From Candidatus Elulimicrobium sp. (GTDB taxonomy: Bacteria; Patescibacteriota; Minisyncoccia; Moranbacterales; UBA9337): 10,502 bases of DNA. Shown piece by piece: positions 1 through 6,832 of the stretch; the first letter of the stretch is position 1, and every line of letters begins with the position of its first letter. The stretch spans positions 26,092-36,593 of the forward strand of contig DYKS01000004.1 in assembly GCA_020722485.1 (NCBI GenBank), in the 5' to 3' direction. A program made the position numbers and the translations under genes. The notes beneath the pieces were generated by a model. The model saw only the letters and a program-made list of their open reading frames with translations, was not told where the DNA came from and made no database searches.

Positions 1-19
1 ACAGAAAAACAAAAATAAA

Positions 20-1333
20 ATGGATAGTTTGCGCAAAAGAAAAAAAAATAAAATCTTTTTTCAAAAAATTCCATCCAGAACCACCCCGCAAACTTCACCG
101 AAAATTTTACCGAAAATAGTCAAAAGAAATTTAGATTATATTCCCGATTATTCCGCTTATTCCTTTCCTTTGCCTAAAACTTATTCTCGTCCTTATTTAC
201 CAAACGTTTTAGAATCTTCCTTTTCGCAATCACAAAAATCTATCTTCTTTGCTTATAAAAAAAATCATCCCACGAAAAAAATATTTTTAAAAATAACAAT
301 AGCTGTTTTAATTATTTTTTTCTTAACACTCGCGGGAACAGGAATCTATTTCACCAGAAAGATCCAGAATTTTGGAAATAAAATAGTTTTTGAAAAAGAA
401 AATTCCTCTTCTATATCCTTCACCCAAAGCGCTAAAATAATTTTAAAATCAGTTATTCCCATCTCCAAAAAGCGCGCGCCTATCAAAGGAGAAAACGAAG
501 GAAAAATTAATATTTTATTTTTAGGAATTGCCGGTGAAGATAGCATCAAAAGTGGCAAAAATTTAACCGATACTATTATTATTTTAAGCATAGATACGCG
601 CGCTCATAAAGTAGGAATGATTTCTTTGCCGCGCGACCTTTATGTAAAAATTGCGAACAGTAATTTTTCTTCCAAAATAAATTCTATTTACGAGTATGGC
701 CTTCATAATAATTTAGGTACTCAACCAATTTTAAAAACTGTGGAAAAAATAAGCGGTTTGCCTATCCATTATTTTGCCATTTTGGATTTCACCGGTTTTG
801 AAAAAATCATTGATGATCTCGGCGGAATTTTCGTTAATGTAGAAGAAGATATTTATGACCCCCGTTATCCAGGACCGGGATATAGTTATGAAACTTTTGA
901 ATTAAAAAAAGGATTTCAACGATTAGATGGAAAAACGGCGCTCAAATATACCCGTGAACGACACGACGATCCTCGAGGTGATTTTGGCCGCTCCTACCGC
1001 CAACAAAAAGTTATTCAATCTGTTACTAATAAAGTTTTTTCTCTAAAAACATTTCTAAATATTTTTGCTGTCGGTAATTTGTTAGATACGTTGGGAAATC
1101 ATTTAAAAACCAATATTTCACTAGAAGAAATTGAAAGTTTTATCGCGTTAGCCAAAGAATTAGGACATCAACAAATAATTTCTCTTTCCATAGATGCATG
1201 GAAAGAAAATAGTTTATTAAAAGTTACCCACATTGAATATGAAAATAATCTAAGAGCCTTTGCTTTAATTCCTAAAATCGGTCAAGATAATTACGAAGAA
1301 ATTCAAAAAGCGGCACAAAATTTATTTCACTAA
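20..1333 (+). CDS. LytR-CpsA-Psr (LCP) family cell-envelope protein
   Basis: LCP proteins are membrane-anchored enzymes that transfer undecaprenyl-diphosphate-linked glycopolymers to the cell wall, or act as pyrophosphatases on such lipids. Seen in the 437-residue product: a basic, proline- and aromatic-rich N-terminus of about 87 residues, one hydrophobic membrane segment at about 89-112, a linker, and an LCP domain from about 163 to 340. Typical LCP motifs are NILFLGI (164-170), NLTDTIIILSID (181-192), ISLPRDL (201-207) with the conserved Arg205 and Asp206, and the lipid-phosphate-binding arginine cluster in YTRERHDDPRGDFGRSYRQQ (310-329). The C-terminal domain outside the membrane is a short alpha-rich tail. 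The predicted topology is cytoplasmic N-terminus, outside C-terminus. The ATG at 20 has no Shine-Dalgarno sequence, and the frame is open to the left edge of the window, so the true start could lie upstream. Family assignment is confident; the exact polymer substrate is unknown. Confidence 0.9.
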   Translation: MDSLRKRKKNKIFFQKIPSRTTPQTSPKILPKIVKRNLDYIPDYSAYSFPLPKTYSRPYLPNVLESSFSQSQKSIFFAYKKNHPTKKIFLKITIAVLIIFFLTLAGTGIYFTRKIQNFGNKIVFEKENSSSISFTQSAKIILKSVIPISKKRAPIKGENEGKINILFLGIAGEDSIKSGKNLTDTIIILSIDTRAHKVGMISLPRDLYVKIANSNFSSKINSIYEYGLHNNLGTQPILKTVEKISGLPIHYFAILDFTGFEKIIDDLGGIFVNVEEDIYDPRYPGPGYSYETFELKKGFQRLDGKTALKYTRERHDDPRGDFGRSYRQQKVIQSVTNKVFSLKTFLNIFAVGNLLDTLGNHLKTNISLEEIESFIALAKELGHQQIISLSIDAWKENSLLKVTHIEYENNLRAFALIPKIGQDNYEEIQKAAQNLFH

Positions 1334-1363
1334 AAATGCTTTTAAAAAATTATAAATTTGAGA

Positions 1364-1388
1364 AAACATAAAAAACATTTTTATGTTT
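1364..1388 (+). other. Perfect AT-only hairpin between LCP gene and pth
   Basis: An 11-bp perfect inverted repeat (AAACATAAAAA / TTTTTATGTTT) with a 3-nt loop lies 30 bp after the LCP stop codon. With a single G-C pair the hairpin is weak, and the 3' side is followed by AACAAATAAAAAA, so it lacks the U-tract of a standard plus-strand terminator. A poor promoter match also overlaps it (TTGAGA at 1358-1363, TATGTT at 1382-1387, 18-bp spacer), which could serve pth. Either role, or simple AT-rich coincidence, is possible. Confidence 0.35.
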
Positions 1389-1421
1389 AACAAATAAAAA
1401 AATTCATTCAAAAATTTTACT

Positions 1422-2000
1422 ATGACTAAAAAAACTTTACTCATCATCGGTTTGGGTAATCCAGAAAAAAAATACTTTCAAACCAGACATAATGCCGGAT
1501 TTATTTTACTTGATGAGTTGAGAAAAAAATGGAATTTACCTACCTTTTCCGCGCGGAAAAAATTCATCGCCGAAATTTCCGAAGGCAACATCATCCACCA
1601 TCTGCCGACTACATTATGTTTGCTAACCAAACCTCAAACTTTTATGAATTTTTCCGGCGAAGCAGTAAAAAAAATAATTGATTATTACAAACTGGGGACA
1701 GAAAATATCATAGTTATCCATGACGATCTGGATATTGAAATCGGAAAATGGAAAATATCTTATGGATCATCATCTGGCGGACACAATGGAGTTCAAAATA
1801 TTATAGATAATTTAGGGACGCAAAATTTCTTTCGTATAAGAATCGGAGTGGAAAAAGAAGGCGGACGCGAAAAACGCGGTCTTATTTCTGGAGAAAAATT
1901 CGTGCTAGAAAATTTAACCACCGAAGAATTGGAGAAAATAAAAAAGTTAGCCGATCCCATAGCGGAAAAAATCGAAGAAAAAATTAAAAAAACGGACTAG
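1422..2000 (+). CDS. pth: Peptidyl-tRNA hydrolase
   Basis: Cytoplasmic esterase that releases tRNA from peptidyl-tRNAs that drop off the ribosome prematurely, recycling the tRNA. The 192-residue length is normal for bacterial Pth. Seen in the sequence: GLGNP at 10-14; catalytic His23 in RHNAGF (E. coli His20); Asn76 in TFMNFSG (E. coli Asn68); HDDLD at 100-104, in which Asp101 matches E. coli Asp93; GGHNG at 119-123 with Asn122 (E. coli Asn114); and the RIRIGV strand at 138-143. The C-terminus is lysine- and glutamate-rich. The ATG is chosen because the GLGNP strand starts at the usual distance; no Shine-Dalgarno sequence precedes it. The TAG stop lies inside the loop of a hairpin that serves as terminator for a convergent RNA. 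It follows the LCP gene in the same direction by 88 bp. Confidence 0.97.
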   Translation: MTKKTLLIIGLGNPEKKYFQTRHNAGFILLDELRKKWNLPTFSARKKFIAEISEGNIIHHLPTTLCLLTKPQTFMNFSGEAVKKIIDYYKLGTENIIVIHDDLDIEIGKWKISYGSSSGGHNGVQNIIDNLGTQNFFRIRIGVEKEGGREKRGLISGEKFVLENLTTEELEKIKKLADPIAEKIEEKIKKTD

Positions 2001-2009
2001 CGCCGTTTT
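1986..2009 (-). terminator. Rho-independent terminator of the minus-strand small RNA, overlapping the end of pth
   Basis: Read on the minus strand this is a 7-bp stem AAAACGG / CCGTTTT (2009-2003 and 1995-1989) with a 7-nt loop, running straight into a total of seven U (1992-1986). The loop contains the complement of the pth TAG stop codon. On the plus strand the same hairpin is followed by only four U and then CUAAUCC, so it would be a weaker terminator for pth. It may act in both directions. Confidence 0.7.
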
Positions 2010-2176
2010 CTAATCCACCGAAAAATTTTGCTCACAGCGACATCTATTTTCAGATTACTGATCAAGATGCGTTTTAACTACTTACGAAACTAAGGAGGAT
2101 GTTTCGTTTTGGCCTGCGAGCAAAATTTTTCGGCGGATAAAATCTTTTTTCTTTTTAAAAAACAAATTTATAAGAA
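1986..2176 (-). ncRNA. Unrecognised structured small RNA, about 190 nt, with own promoter and terminator
   Basis: No protein-coding frame explains this stretch. On the minus strand it has a near-consensus promoter upstream and a terminator downstream. Between them is a 24-bp helix P1 (2137-2114 with 2037-2014: 22 Watson-Crick pairs and 2 G-U), enclosing hairpin P2 (stem ACGAAAC / GTTTCGT, 2107-2101 with 2090-2084, 10-nt loop AUCCUCCUUA) and hairpin P3 (GCAUCU / AGAUGU, 2070-2065 with 2045-2040, one G-U, with an inner UCAG / CUGA pairing at 2061-2050). This makes a three-way junction. The three arm differences are all G-U on the minus strand but A-C on the plus strand, supporting minus-strand transcription. 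The P2 loop carries CCUCCUU, as at the 3' end of 16S rRNA. The start is inferred to be about 7 nt after the -10 box. I do not recognise it as 6S, tmRNA, RNase P or SRP RNA. A small non-coding mobile element is the main alternative. Confidence 0.65.
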
Positions 2177-2182
2177 CCTTTT

Positions 2183-2211
2183 ATTATATATCATTAAAAA
2201 AAATAAGTAAA
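2183..2211 (-). promoter_or_regulatory. Sigma70-type promoter of the small RNA
   Basis: On the minus strand, a -35 box TTTACT (2211-2206, four of six matches to TTGACA) and a perfect -10 box TATAAT (2188-2183) are separated by exactly 17 bp. AT-rich DNA makes chance matches common, but the full -10 match, ideal spacing and position just before the structured RNA make this convincing. The expected transcription start is near 2178-2175, close to a GG pair. Confidence 0.65.
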
Positions 2212-2237
2212 GTTTAAAAAATTAACCAATTTGGATT

Positions 2238-2282
2238 AAAAAAATAACCTTACGAAGTTCAAATATCTAAAATGTAACGGTT
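2238..2282 (-). terminator. Probable terminator of the rpoB-rpoC-tatD transcript
   Basis: On the minus strand, AACCGTTAC (2282-2274) pairs with GTAAGGTT (2253-2246), an 8-bp stem with one bulged G, followed by A and seven U (2244-2238). The loop is about 20 nt, long for a terminator. A shorter nested stem AACTT / AGGTT is also possible there. It lies about 80 bp after the tatD stop codon and just upstream of the small RNA promoter, where a boundary between the two units would be expected. Confidence 0.5.
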
Positions 2283-2360
2283 TCATTTAAGCGCTTATTG
2301 ATTTGTTTAAAACTAGATTTAGCTTTTTTAAATTTCCTAAACAAATTTTGATTTTTTCAT
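2283..2360. other. AT-rich spacer after tatD, no feature seen
   Basis: The rest of the 360-bp gap between pth and tatD. It contains no open frame of note and no convincing hairpin, apart from a short AAGCGCTT palindrome at 2289-2296. The section at 2212-2237, between the probable terminator and the small RNA -35 box, holds an imperfect inverted repeat (TTAACCA / TGGATTAA) that could be an operator, but the evidence is slight. Confidence 0.4.
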
Positions 2361-3131
2361 CTAAATGCCAAATAAAGCGCTAGCATTATTGGAAGTGCAA
2401 ACATCAAGTTCATTCACGGAAATGGCTTTAACCTTGGCTATGCGCTCAAAAGTATGTCGAATATAAGCCGGCTCGTTGCGCGTGGTTTTATTTAGCGGTA
2501 ACGGAGTTAAATATGGACAATCCGTTTCTATCATAATATCTTTTAGATTCAACTCTTTGATCAGACGATCATAGCTCGCTCCGTAAGTGATGATTCCGTT
2601 CAAGCCGATTTTGTATCCCATTTCAATAAATCGGCGCGCGGTTTTATAACCACCGACAAAACTATGGATAACTCCTTTTTTCTTCACCAAATAATTTTTT
2701 AAAATTTTTTCCAAGTCATCATAAGCGTCTCGACAATGGATAATAAGCGGTTTATCCGCTTCATTAGCTAACCGAATAAATTCTTGAAAAATTTTTTTTT
2801 GTTTTTCTTTTTCTCGCGCAATATCATCTCCTTCCCGAAAATAATGATAATCCAAACCAACTTCTCCAATCGCCACCACTTTCGTTTTTTTTGATAACGT
2901 CAAATATTCGGCATAATCAAATTTTTCCTTATCAATTTCCGTCGGGTGTAAACCAATCGCCGCGTAAAAGGACGGATATTTCTCCGCCAACATCACGGCG
3001 CGACGAGCGGTATCTAAATTTGTTCCGACATTAATTATTTGTTTCACTCCTTCGGCTGTGGCGCGCGCGAATGTTTCTTCACGATCGGTATCAAAATCGG
3101 AAAAATTCAAATGAGCATGAGTATCAATCAT
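2361..3131 (-). CDS. tatD: TatD-family metal-dependent deoxyribonuclease/hydrolase
   Basis: TatD enzymes have a TIM-barrel amidohydrolase-type fold and use divalent metals. Characterised members are 3'-5' exonucleases for DNA or RNA, linked to DNA repair and quality control, and others remove D-amino acids from tRNA. In this 256-residue product the metal ligands are all present: THAH at 4-7 (His5, His7), GEVGLDYH at 89-96 (Glu90), IHCRDAYDD at 131-139 (His132), HSFVGG at 156-161 (His156) and ETDCPYLTP at 202-210 (Asp204). Length is normal for the family. The ATG places THAH at the canonical N-terminal position; a 21-bp AT palindrome lies directly upstream and there is no Shine-Dalgarno sequence. 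It follows rpoC in the same direction with a 93-bp gap, so it is probably a distal gene of the rpoBC operon. TatD, YcfH or YjjV type cannot be decided from sequence. Confidence 0.95.
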   Translation of the reverse strand: MIDTHAHLNFSDFDTDREETFARATAEGVKQIINVGTNLDTARRAVMLAEKYPSFYAAIGLHPTEIDKEKFDYAEYLTLSKKTKVVAIGEVGLDYHYFREGDDIAREKEKQKKIFQEFIRLANEADKPLIIHCRDAYDDLEKILKNYLVKKKGVIHSFVGGYKTARRFIEMGYKIGLNGIITYGASYDRLIKELNLKDIMIETDCPYLTPLPLNKTTRNEPAYIRHTFERIAKVKAISVNELDVCTSNNASALFGI

Positions 3132-3132
3132 A

Positions 3133-3153
3133 TTATTTTATTCAATAAAATAA
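3133..3153. repeat. Perfect AT palindrome just upstream of tatD start
   Basis: A 10-bp inverted repeat with a single central base (TTATTTTATT, C, AATAAAATAA on the plus strand) ends one base before the tatD ATG. It occupies the space where a ribosome-binding site would normally be. It may be a protein-binding site, a weak hairpin at the ribosome landing site, or compositional chance. Confidence 0.4.
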
Positions 3154-3173
3154 ATTTTAACTCTCTATACAGC

Positions 3174-3199
3174 AGACCCCGAAGTCAAATTCGGGGTCT
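3174..3199 (-). repeat. Strong GC-rich hairpin between rpoC and tatD
   Basis: A perfect 10-bp inverted repeat, AGACCCCGAA / TTCGGGGTCT with a 6-nt loop, sits 25 bp after the rpoC stop codon. Five consecutive G-C pairs make it the most GC-rich hairpin in the window. No U-tract follows on either strand (the minus strand continues GCTGTATAGAG), so it is not a standard intrinsic terminator. Likely roles are protecting or processing the mRNA 3' end between rpoC and tatD, partial attenuation, or a copy of a dispersed palindromic repeat. Confidence 0.6.
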
Positions 3200-3224
3200 A
3201 AAGAAAGGAAATTGTTTTTATTTT

Positions 3225-6200
3225 CTATTTTTTATGAAAACCGGTTCCAGCTGGAATTAACCTGCCAATAATTACATTTTCCTTTAAGCCGCGTAATTTA
3301 TCTTCTTTTCCCGAGCAAGCAGCATCAATTAATACGCGCGCCGTAGATTGAAAAGAAGCTGCCGCCAAGAAAGATTCAGTGGACAACGCCACTTTGGTAA
3401 TACCCATCAGCACGCTCTCCCCTTTGGCTGGACTCTTTCCTTCTTTGATCGCCTTTTCGTTAGCATCTTCAAATTGAGCTTTTTCTATTATATCTCCCAC
3501 TAACAAATTAGTGTCTCCGGAATCCAAAATACGAGTGCGATTTAACATTTGGCGAATAATAATTTCAATATGTTTATCGTTAATAACTTCTCCTTGAGAC
3601 GCGTAAATTTCCTGAATCTCTCTAACAATATAGCGATGCAATTCTCCTTTACCCATCAGTTTATAAATCTTCTTCAAATCGGCACTACCTTCAATCAAGA
3701 AAGAACCCTTAGCAACCAAATCGCCTTTTTCCACTCTTAAATTAGCATTGAGCGGAGCTTGGTATTCTTTCGTTTTTCCTTTTTTGTCAGTGGATTCAAT
3801 AACGATAATTTTAAATTTATCTTCTTTTCGGATATCCAGCACTTTTCCAGATTCCTCGCAAATTAAAGTCTCTCCTTTAGGAGAACGAACCTCAAAAATT
3901 TCTTGAACACGCGGAAGACCTTGAGTAATATCTGTTCCCGCCACACCTCCAACATGAAATGTCCTCATTGTAAGTTGCGTTCCCGGTTCTCCAATAGCTT
4001 GCGCCGCTACCACACCCACCGCTTGTCCAACTTCCACTAAATGATTGCGACCTAAATCTAATCCATAACATTTGGAACAAATGCCTCGCCTAGTTTTACA
4101 AGAAACCACGCTGCGAATTTTCACTTTTTCAATATTTTCTTTTTCAATAGCGATAGCTTGTTCCTTTGTCACTAAATCACCTTTTTTCGCCAACACATTG
4201 CCTTTCTTATCTTTGATTTCCTCCAGAAGAACACGACCTTCAACTCTATGAGCGAAACTTTGACCAATCTTGTCGGAATCCTCGCGATAAAGATAAGAGC
4301 CTTCTTTGTCTTTACAGTCATCTTCGGAAATAATAACATCGCGCGCCACATCTACCAAACGACGAGTAAGATAACCAGCAGTCGACGTACGCAAAGCTGT
4401 ATCCGCCATTCCTTTACGAGCGCCGTGAGTGGAAATAAAATATTCCAAAACTTTAAAGCCTTCTTTGAAAGAACTTTTAACCGGTAGCTCAATGGTTTCT
4501 CCAGTGGGTCCCGCCATCAATCCTTTCATACCAGTCATTTGAACTACTACCGATTCGCTTCCACGCGCTTTGGAATGAATCATCGCGTATACCACGCCTT
4601 CTTTGTTTAAAGAATTTTTTACTGCGTCCGCCACTTTGCCTTTGGCTTCGTTCCAAATAGCAATTACTTTATCTTTTCTTTCTTCATTGGTTAAAAATCC
4701 AGCATTGTATTGATCTTTAATTTGACGCACTTTTTCTTCCGCTTCACTAATAATGGCTTCTTTCTCTCGCGGGACTTCCAGATCATCCATTCCCCAACTA
4801 ATTCCCGACTTGGTCGCCATTTTAAATCCAAGCGCTTTGATTTTATCAACAAAATCCACCACTTCTTCACGACCTAATTTTTCCAAAATTTCAGCCATCA
4901 AATTCTTGAGATTGCTTTTAGTCATTTCTTCATTTAGAAATTTGAATTTTTCTGGCAAGATATCGTTAAAAATCACCCTTCCTGGAGAAGTTTCCAATAC
5001 TTGGTTTTTGTATAAAATTTTGATTTGACTTCTTAATCCAACCGCGCCGGAATCGTAAGCTAAAATTACTTCATCGACAGAAGAAAATATCTTATTTTCC
5101 CCTTTACCGCCAGGAACGATACTGGTCAAATAATAAATACCCAATACTATATCCTGAGAGGGAGTGGTAATCGGGTCACCACTAGCGGGTTTAAGAATAT
5201 TTTTAGCCGAAAGCATTATTTCCTCGCTTTCTTGACGCGCTTTATCTGTTAAAGGAACGTGAACCGCCATTTGATCTCCATCAAAGTCGGCATTAAAAGC
5301 GGCGCAAACCATCGGATGAATTTGAATCGCTTTACCTTCAATTAAAACCGGCTGAAAAGCTTGGATAGACAAGCGGTGCAAAGTAGGAGCGCGATTTAAT
5401 AAAACATAATGATGCTTAATGATTTTATCTAAAATTTCATAAGCTTCTTCCGTTTCGGCGTCCACCATTCTACCGGCGGTACGCACATTGTAAGCGTGTT
5501 CTTTTTCAATTAACTGATTAATGATGAAAGGTTTAAAAAGTTCCAACGCCATTTTTTTCGGCAAACCAGCTTGCCACAATTTCAACTTCGGACCAACCAC
5601 GATCACACTGCGACCAGAATAATCCACTCTTTTTCCTAATAAATTTTGACGAAAACGTCCTTGCTTTCCTTTAAGTGAATCAGCGATAGAACGTAACGCT
5701 CTCTTTTGTCCAGTGGAAGCTTGCACAGAAGTTTGACTACGACGCATTCCGTTATCAAAAAGAGAGTCCACGGCTTCTTGTAACATTCTTTTTTCGTTAC
5801 GAACAATCACTTCTGGCGCGGAGACCTCCAATAATTTCTTTAACCGGTTATTGCGATTAATAATACGTCGATAAAGATCATTTAAATCGGAGGTGGCAAA
5901 ACGTCCTCCATCCAAAGCTACCATCGGACGCAAATCAGGAGGAATAACGGGAATAGAAGTTGGCATCATCCATTCCAATTTCAAACCGGCCGTTTTAAAT
6001 TCTTGAAAAAATTTTAGCCGTTTGAATAATTTTTTCTGATTAGCAGTCTCGCCTTCCATTTCCATTTTTTGGCGAATATTTTTTATTTCTTTATCAATAT
6101 CCACTTTTTCCAATGCTTCCCGAACAACTTCTGCCCCAATACCAGCGCGAAAAATATGACCAAAACGAGTAGAAAAATTAAAATAATCCAACTCGGAAAG

Positions 6201-6806
6201 AATTTTCATCGGTCTCAAATTTTTAATATCTTCCTTGGATGTTTCATAATCCAACTGCAAGGTATTCAAGGCATTTTCCCTATCTGCGTCGCTAAGTGAA
6301 GCTTTTTGAAGCTCTTTCTTCTTAGTTTTATATTCGTTTTCCAATTGAGATAAGACGCTTTCTTTGGCTTTCTCATCTACACTAATAACCAAATAAGCGG
6401 AAAAATAAATAACTCTTTCCAATTCTTGGGAAGACATATTCAAAGCTAAACCGATTTTGGAAGGCACACCGCGAAGAAACCAAATATGGGAAACTGGCAC
6501 TGCTAATTTAATATGTCCCATTCTCTCACGACGAACGCTAGAACGAGTTACCTCAACTCCACATTTATCACACACAATTCCTTTATAACGAATTTTTTTA
6601 TATTTTCCACAATAACATTCCCAGTCTTTAGAAGGACCAAAAATTCTTTCGCAAAAAAGACCATCTTTTTCGTAACGTTGATTACGATAATTAATAGTTT
6701 CCGGTTTTGTCACTTCTCCTCGGGACCACTCGGCGATTTTTTCCGGTCCGGCGATTCGCAAACTAACTCCGCTGAAATTGTTTAACTTGGTAACATTGTT
6801 TTCCAT
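3225..6806 (-). CDS. rpoC: DNA-directed RNA polymerase subunit beta'
   Basis: Largest subunit of the core polymerase, holding the catalytic magnesium ion and much of the DNA-binding clamp. Motifs in order in the 1193-residue product: N-terminal zinc site Cys64, Cys66, Cys79, Cys82 (CYCGKYK and CDKCGVEV); double-psi barrel with the catalytic NADFDGDQM at 505-513 (Asp507, Asp509, Asp511); bridge helix STHGARKGMADTALRT at 792-807; second zinc site Cys831, Cys903, Cys910, Cys913; and trigger loop MRTFHVGG at 947-954. The protein ends in the usual GRLIPAGTGF region. It is compact, without the large insert of E. coli beta' between trigger-loop helices, and I see no intein. The ATG lies 26 bp after the rpoB stop codon, without a Shine-Dalgarno sequence, so it is co-transcribed with rpoB. 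The TAG stop is followed by a strong hairpin and tatD. Confidence 0.99.
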   Translation of the reverse strand: MENNVTKLNNFSGVSLRIAGPEKIAEWSRGEVTKPETINYRNQRYEKDGLFCERIFGPSKDWECYCGKYKKIRYKGIVCDKCGVEVTRSSVRRERMGHIKLAVPVSHIWFLRGVPSKIGLALNMSSQELERVIYFSAYLVISVDEKAKESVLSQLENEYKTKKKELQKASLSDADRENALNTLQLDYETSKEDIKNLRPMKILSELDYFNFSTRFGHIFRAGIGAEVVREALEKVDIDKEIKNIRQKMEMEGETANQKKLFKRLKFFQEFKTAGLKLEWMMPTSIPVIPPDLRPMVALDGGRFATSDLNDLYRRIINRNNRLKKLLEVSAPEVIVRNEKRMLQEAVDSLFDNGMRRSQTSVQASTGQKRALRSIADSLKGKQGRFRQNLLGKRVDYSGRSVIVVGPKLKLWQAGLPKKMALELFKPFIINQLIEKEHAYNVRTAGRMVDAETEEAYEILDKIIKHHYVLLNRAPTLHRLSIQAFQPVLIEGKAIQIHPMVCAAFNADFDGDQMAVHVPLTDKARQESEEIMLSAKNILKPASGDPITTPSQDIVLGIYYLTSIVPGGKGENKIFSSVDEVILAYDSGAVGLRSQIKILYKNQVLETSPGRVIFNDILPEKFKFLNEEMTKSNLKNLMAEILEKLGREEVVDFVDKIKALGFKMATKSGISWGMDDLEVPREKEAIISEAEEKVRQIKDQYNAGFLTNEERKDKVIAIWNEAKGKVADAVKNSLNKEGVVYAMIHSKARGSESVVVQMTGMKGLMAGPTGETIELPVKSSFKEGFKVLEYFISTHGARKGMADTALRTSTAGYLTRRLVDVARDVIISEDDCKDKEGSYLYREDSDKIGQSFAHRVEGRVLLEEIKDKKGNVLAKKGDLVTKEQAIAIEKENIEKVKIRSVVSCKTRRGICSKCYGLDLGRNHLVEVGQAVGVVAAQAIGEPGTQLTMRTFHVGGVAGTDITQGLPRVQEIFEVRSPKGETLICEESGKVLDIRKEDKFKIIVIESTDKKGKTKEYQAPLNANLRVEKGDLVAKGSFLIEGSADLKKIYKLMGKGELHRYIVREIQEIYASQGEVINDKHIEIIIRQMLNRTRILDSGDTNLLVGDIIEKAQFEDANEKAIKEGKSPAKGESVLMGITKVALSTESFLAAASFQSTARVLIDAACSGKEDKLRGLKENVIIGRLIPAGTGFHKK

Positions 6807-6832
6807 AATACTATAAATAAATATTTTATCTT

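Noticed and set aside
346..591. 81-residue minus-strand open frame inside the LCP gene
   Set aside because: Shadow of the LCP coding frame; its hydrophobic look comes from the AT-rich complement.
2014..2137. Integron attC site or riboswitch as the explanation of the long inverted repeat
   Set aside because: No GTTRRRY / RYYYAAC core sites and no integrase for attC; the element sits after tatD behind its own promoter and ends in a terminator with no regulated gene downstream, which argues against a riboswitch.
2099..2140. Plus-strand 13-residue open frame directly after AGGAGG (2093-2098)
   Set aside because: The Shine-Dalgarno sequence abuts the ATG with no spacing, both lie in a hairpin, and the region is better explained as part of a minus-strand structured RNA.
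2222..2239. Imperfect inverted repeat TTAACCA / TGGATTAA upstream of the small RNA promoter as an operator
   Set aside because: Short, with one bulge and made mostly of A and T; too likely by chance to list as a feature.
3039..3260. 73-residue plus-strand open frame across the tatD start and rpoC end
   Set aside because: Antisense to the tatD N-terminus and crossing two hairpins, with no protein-like features.
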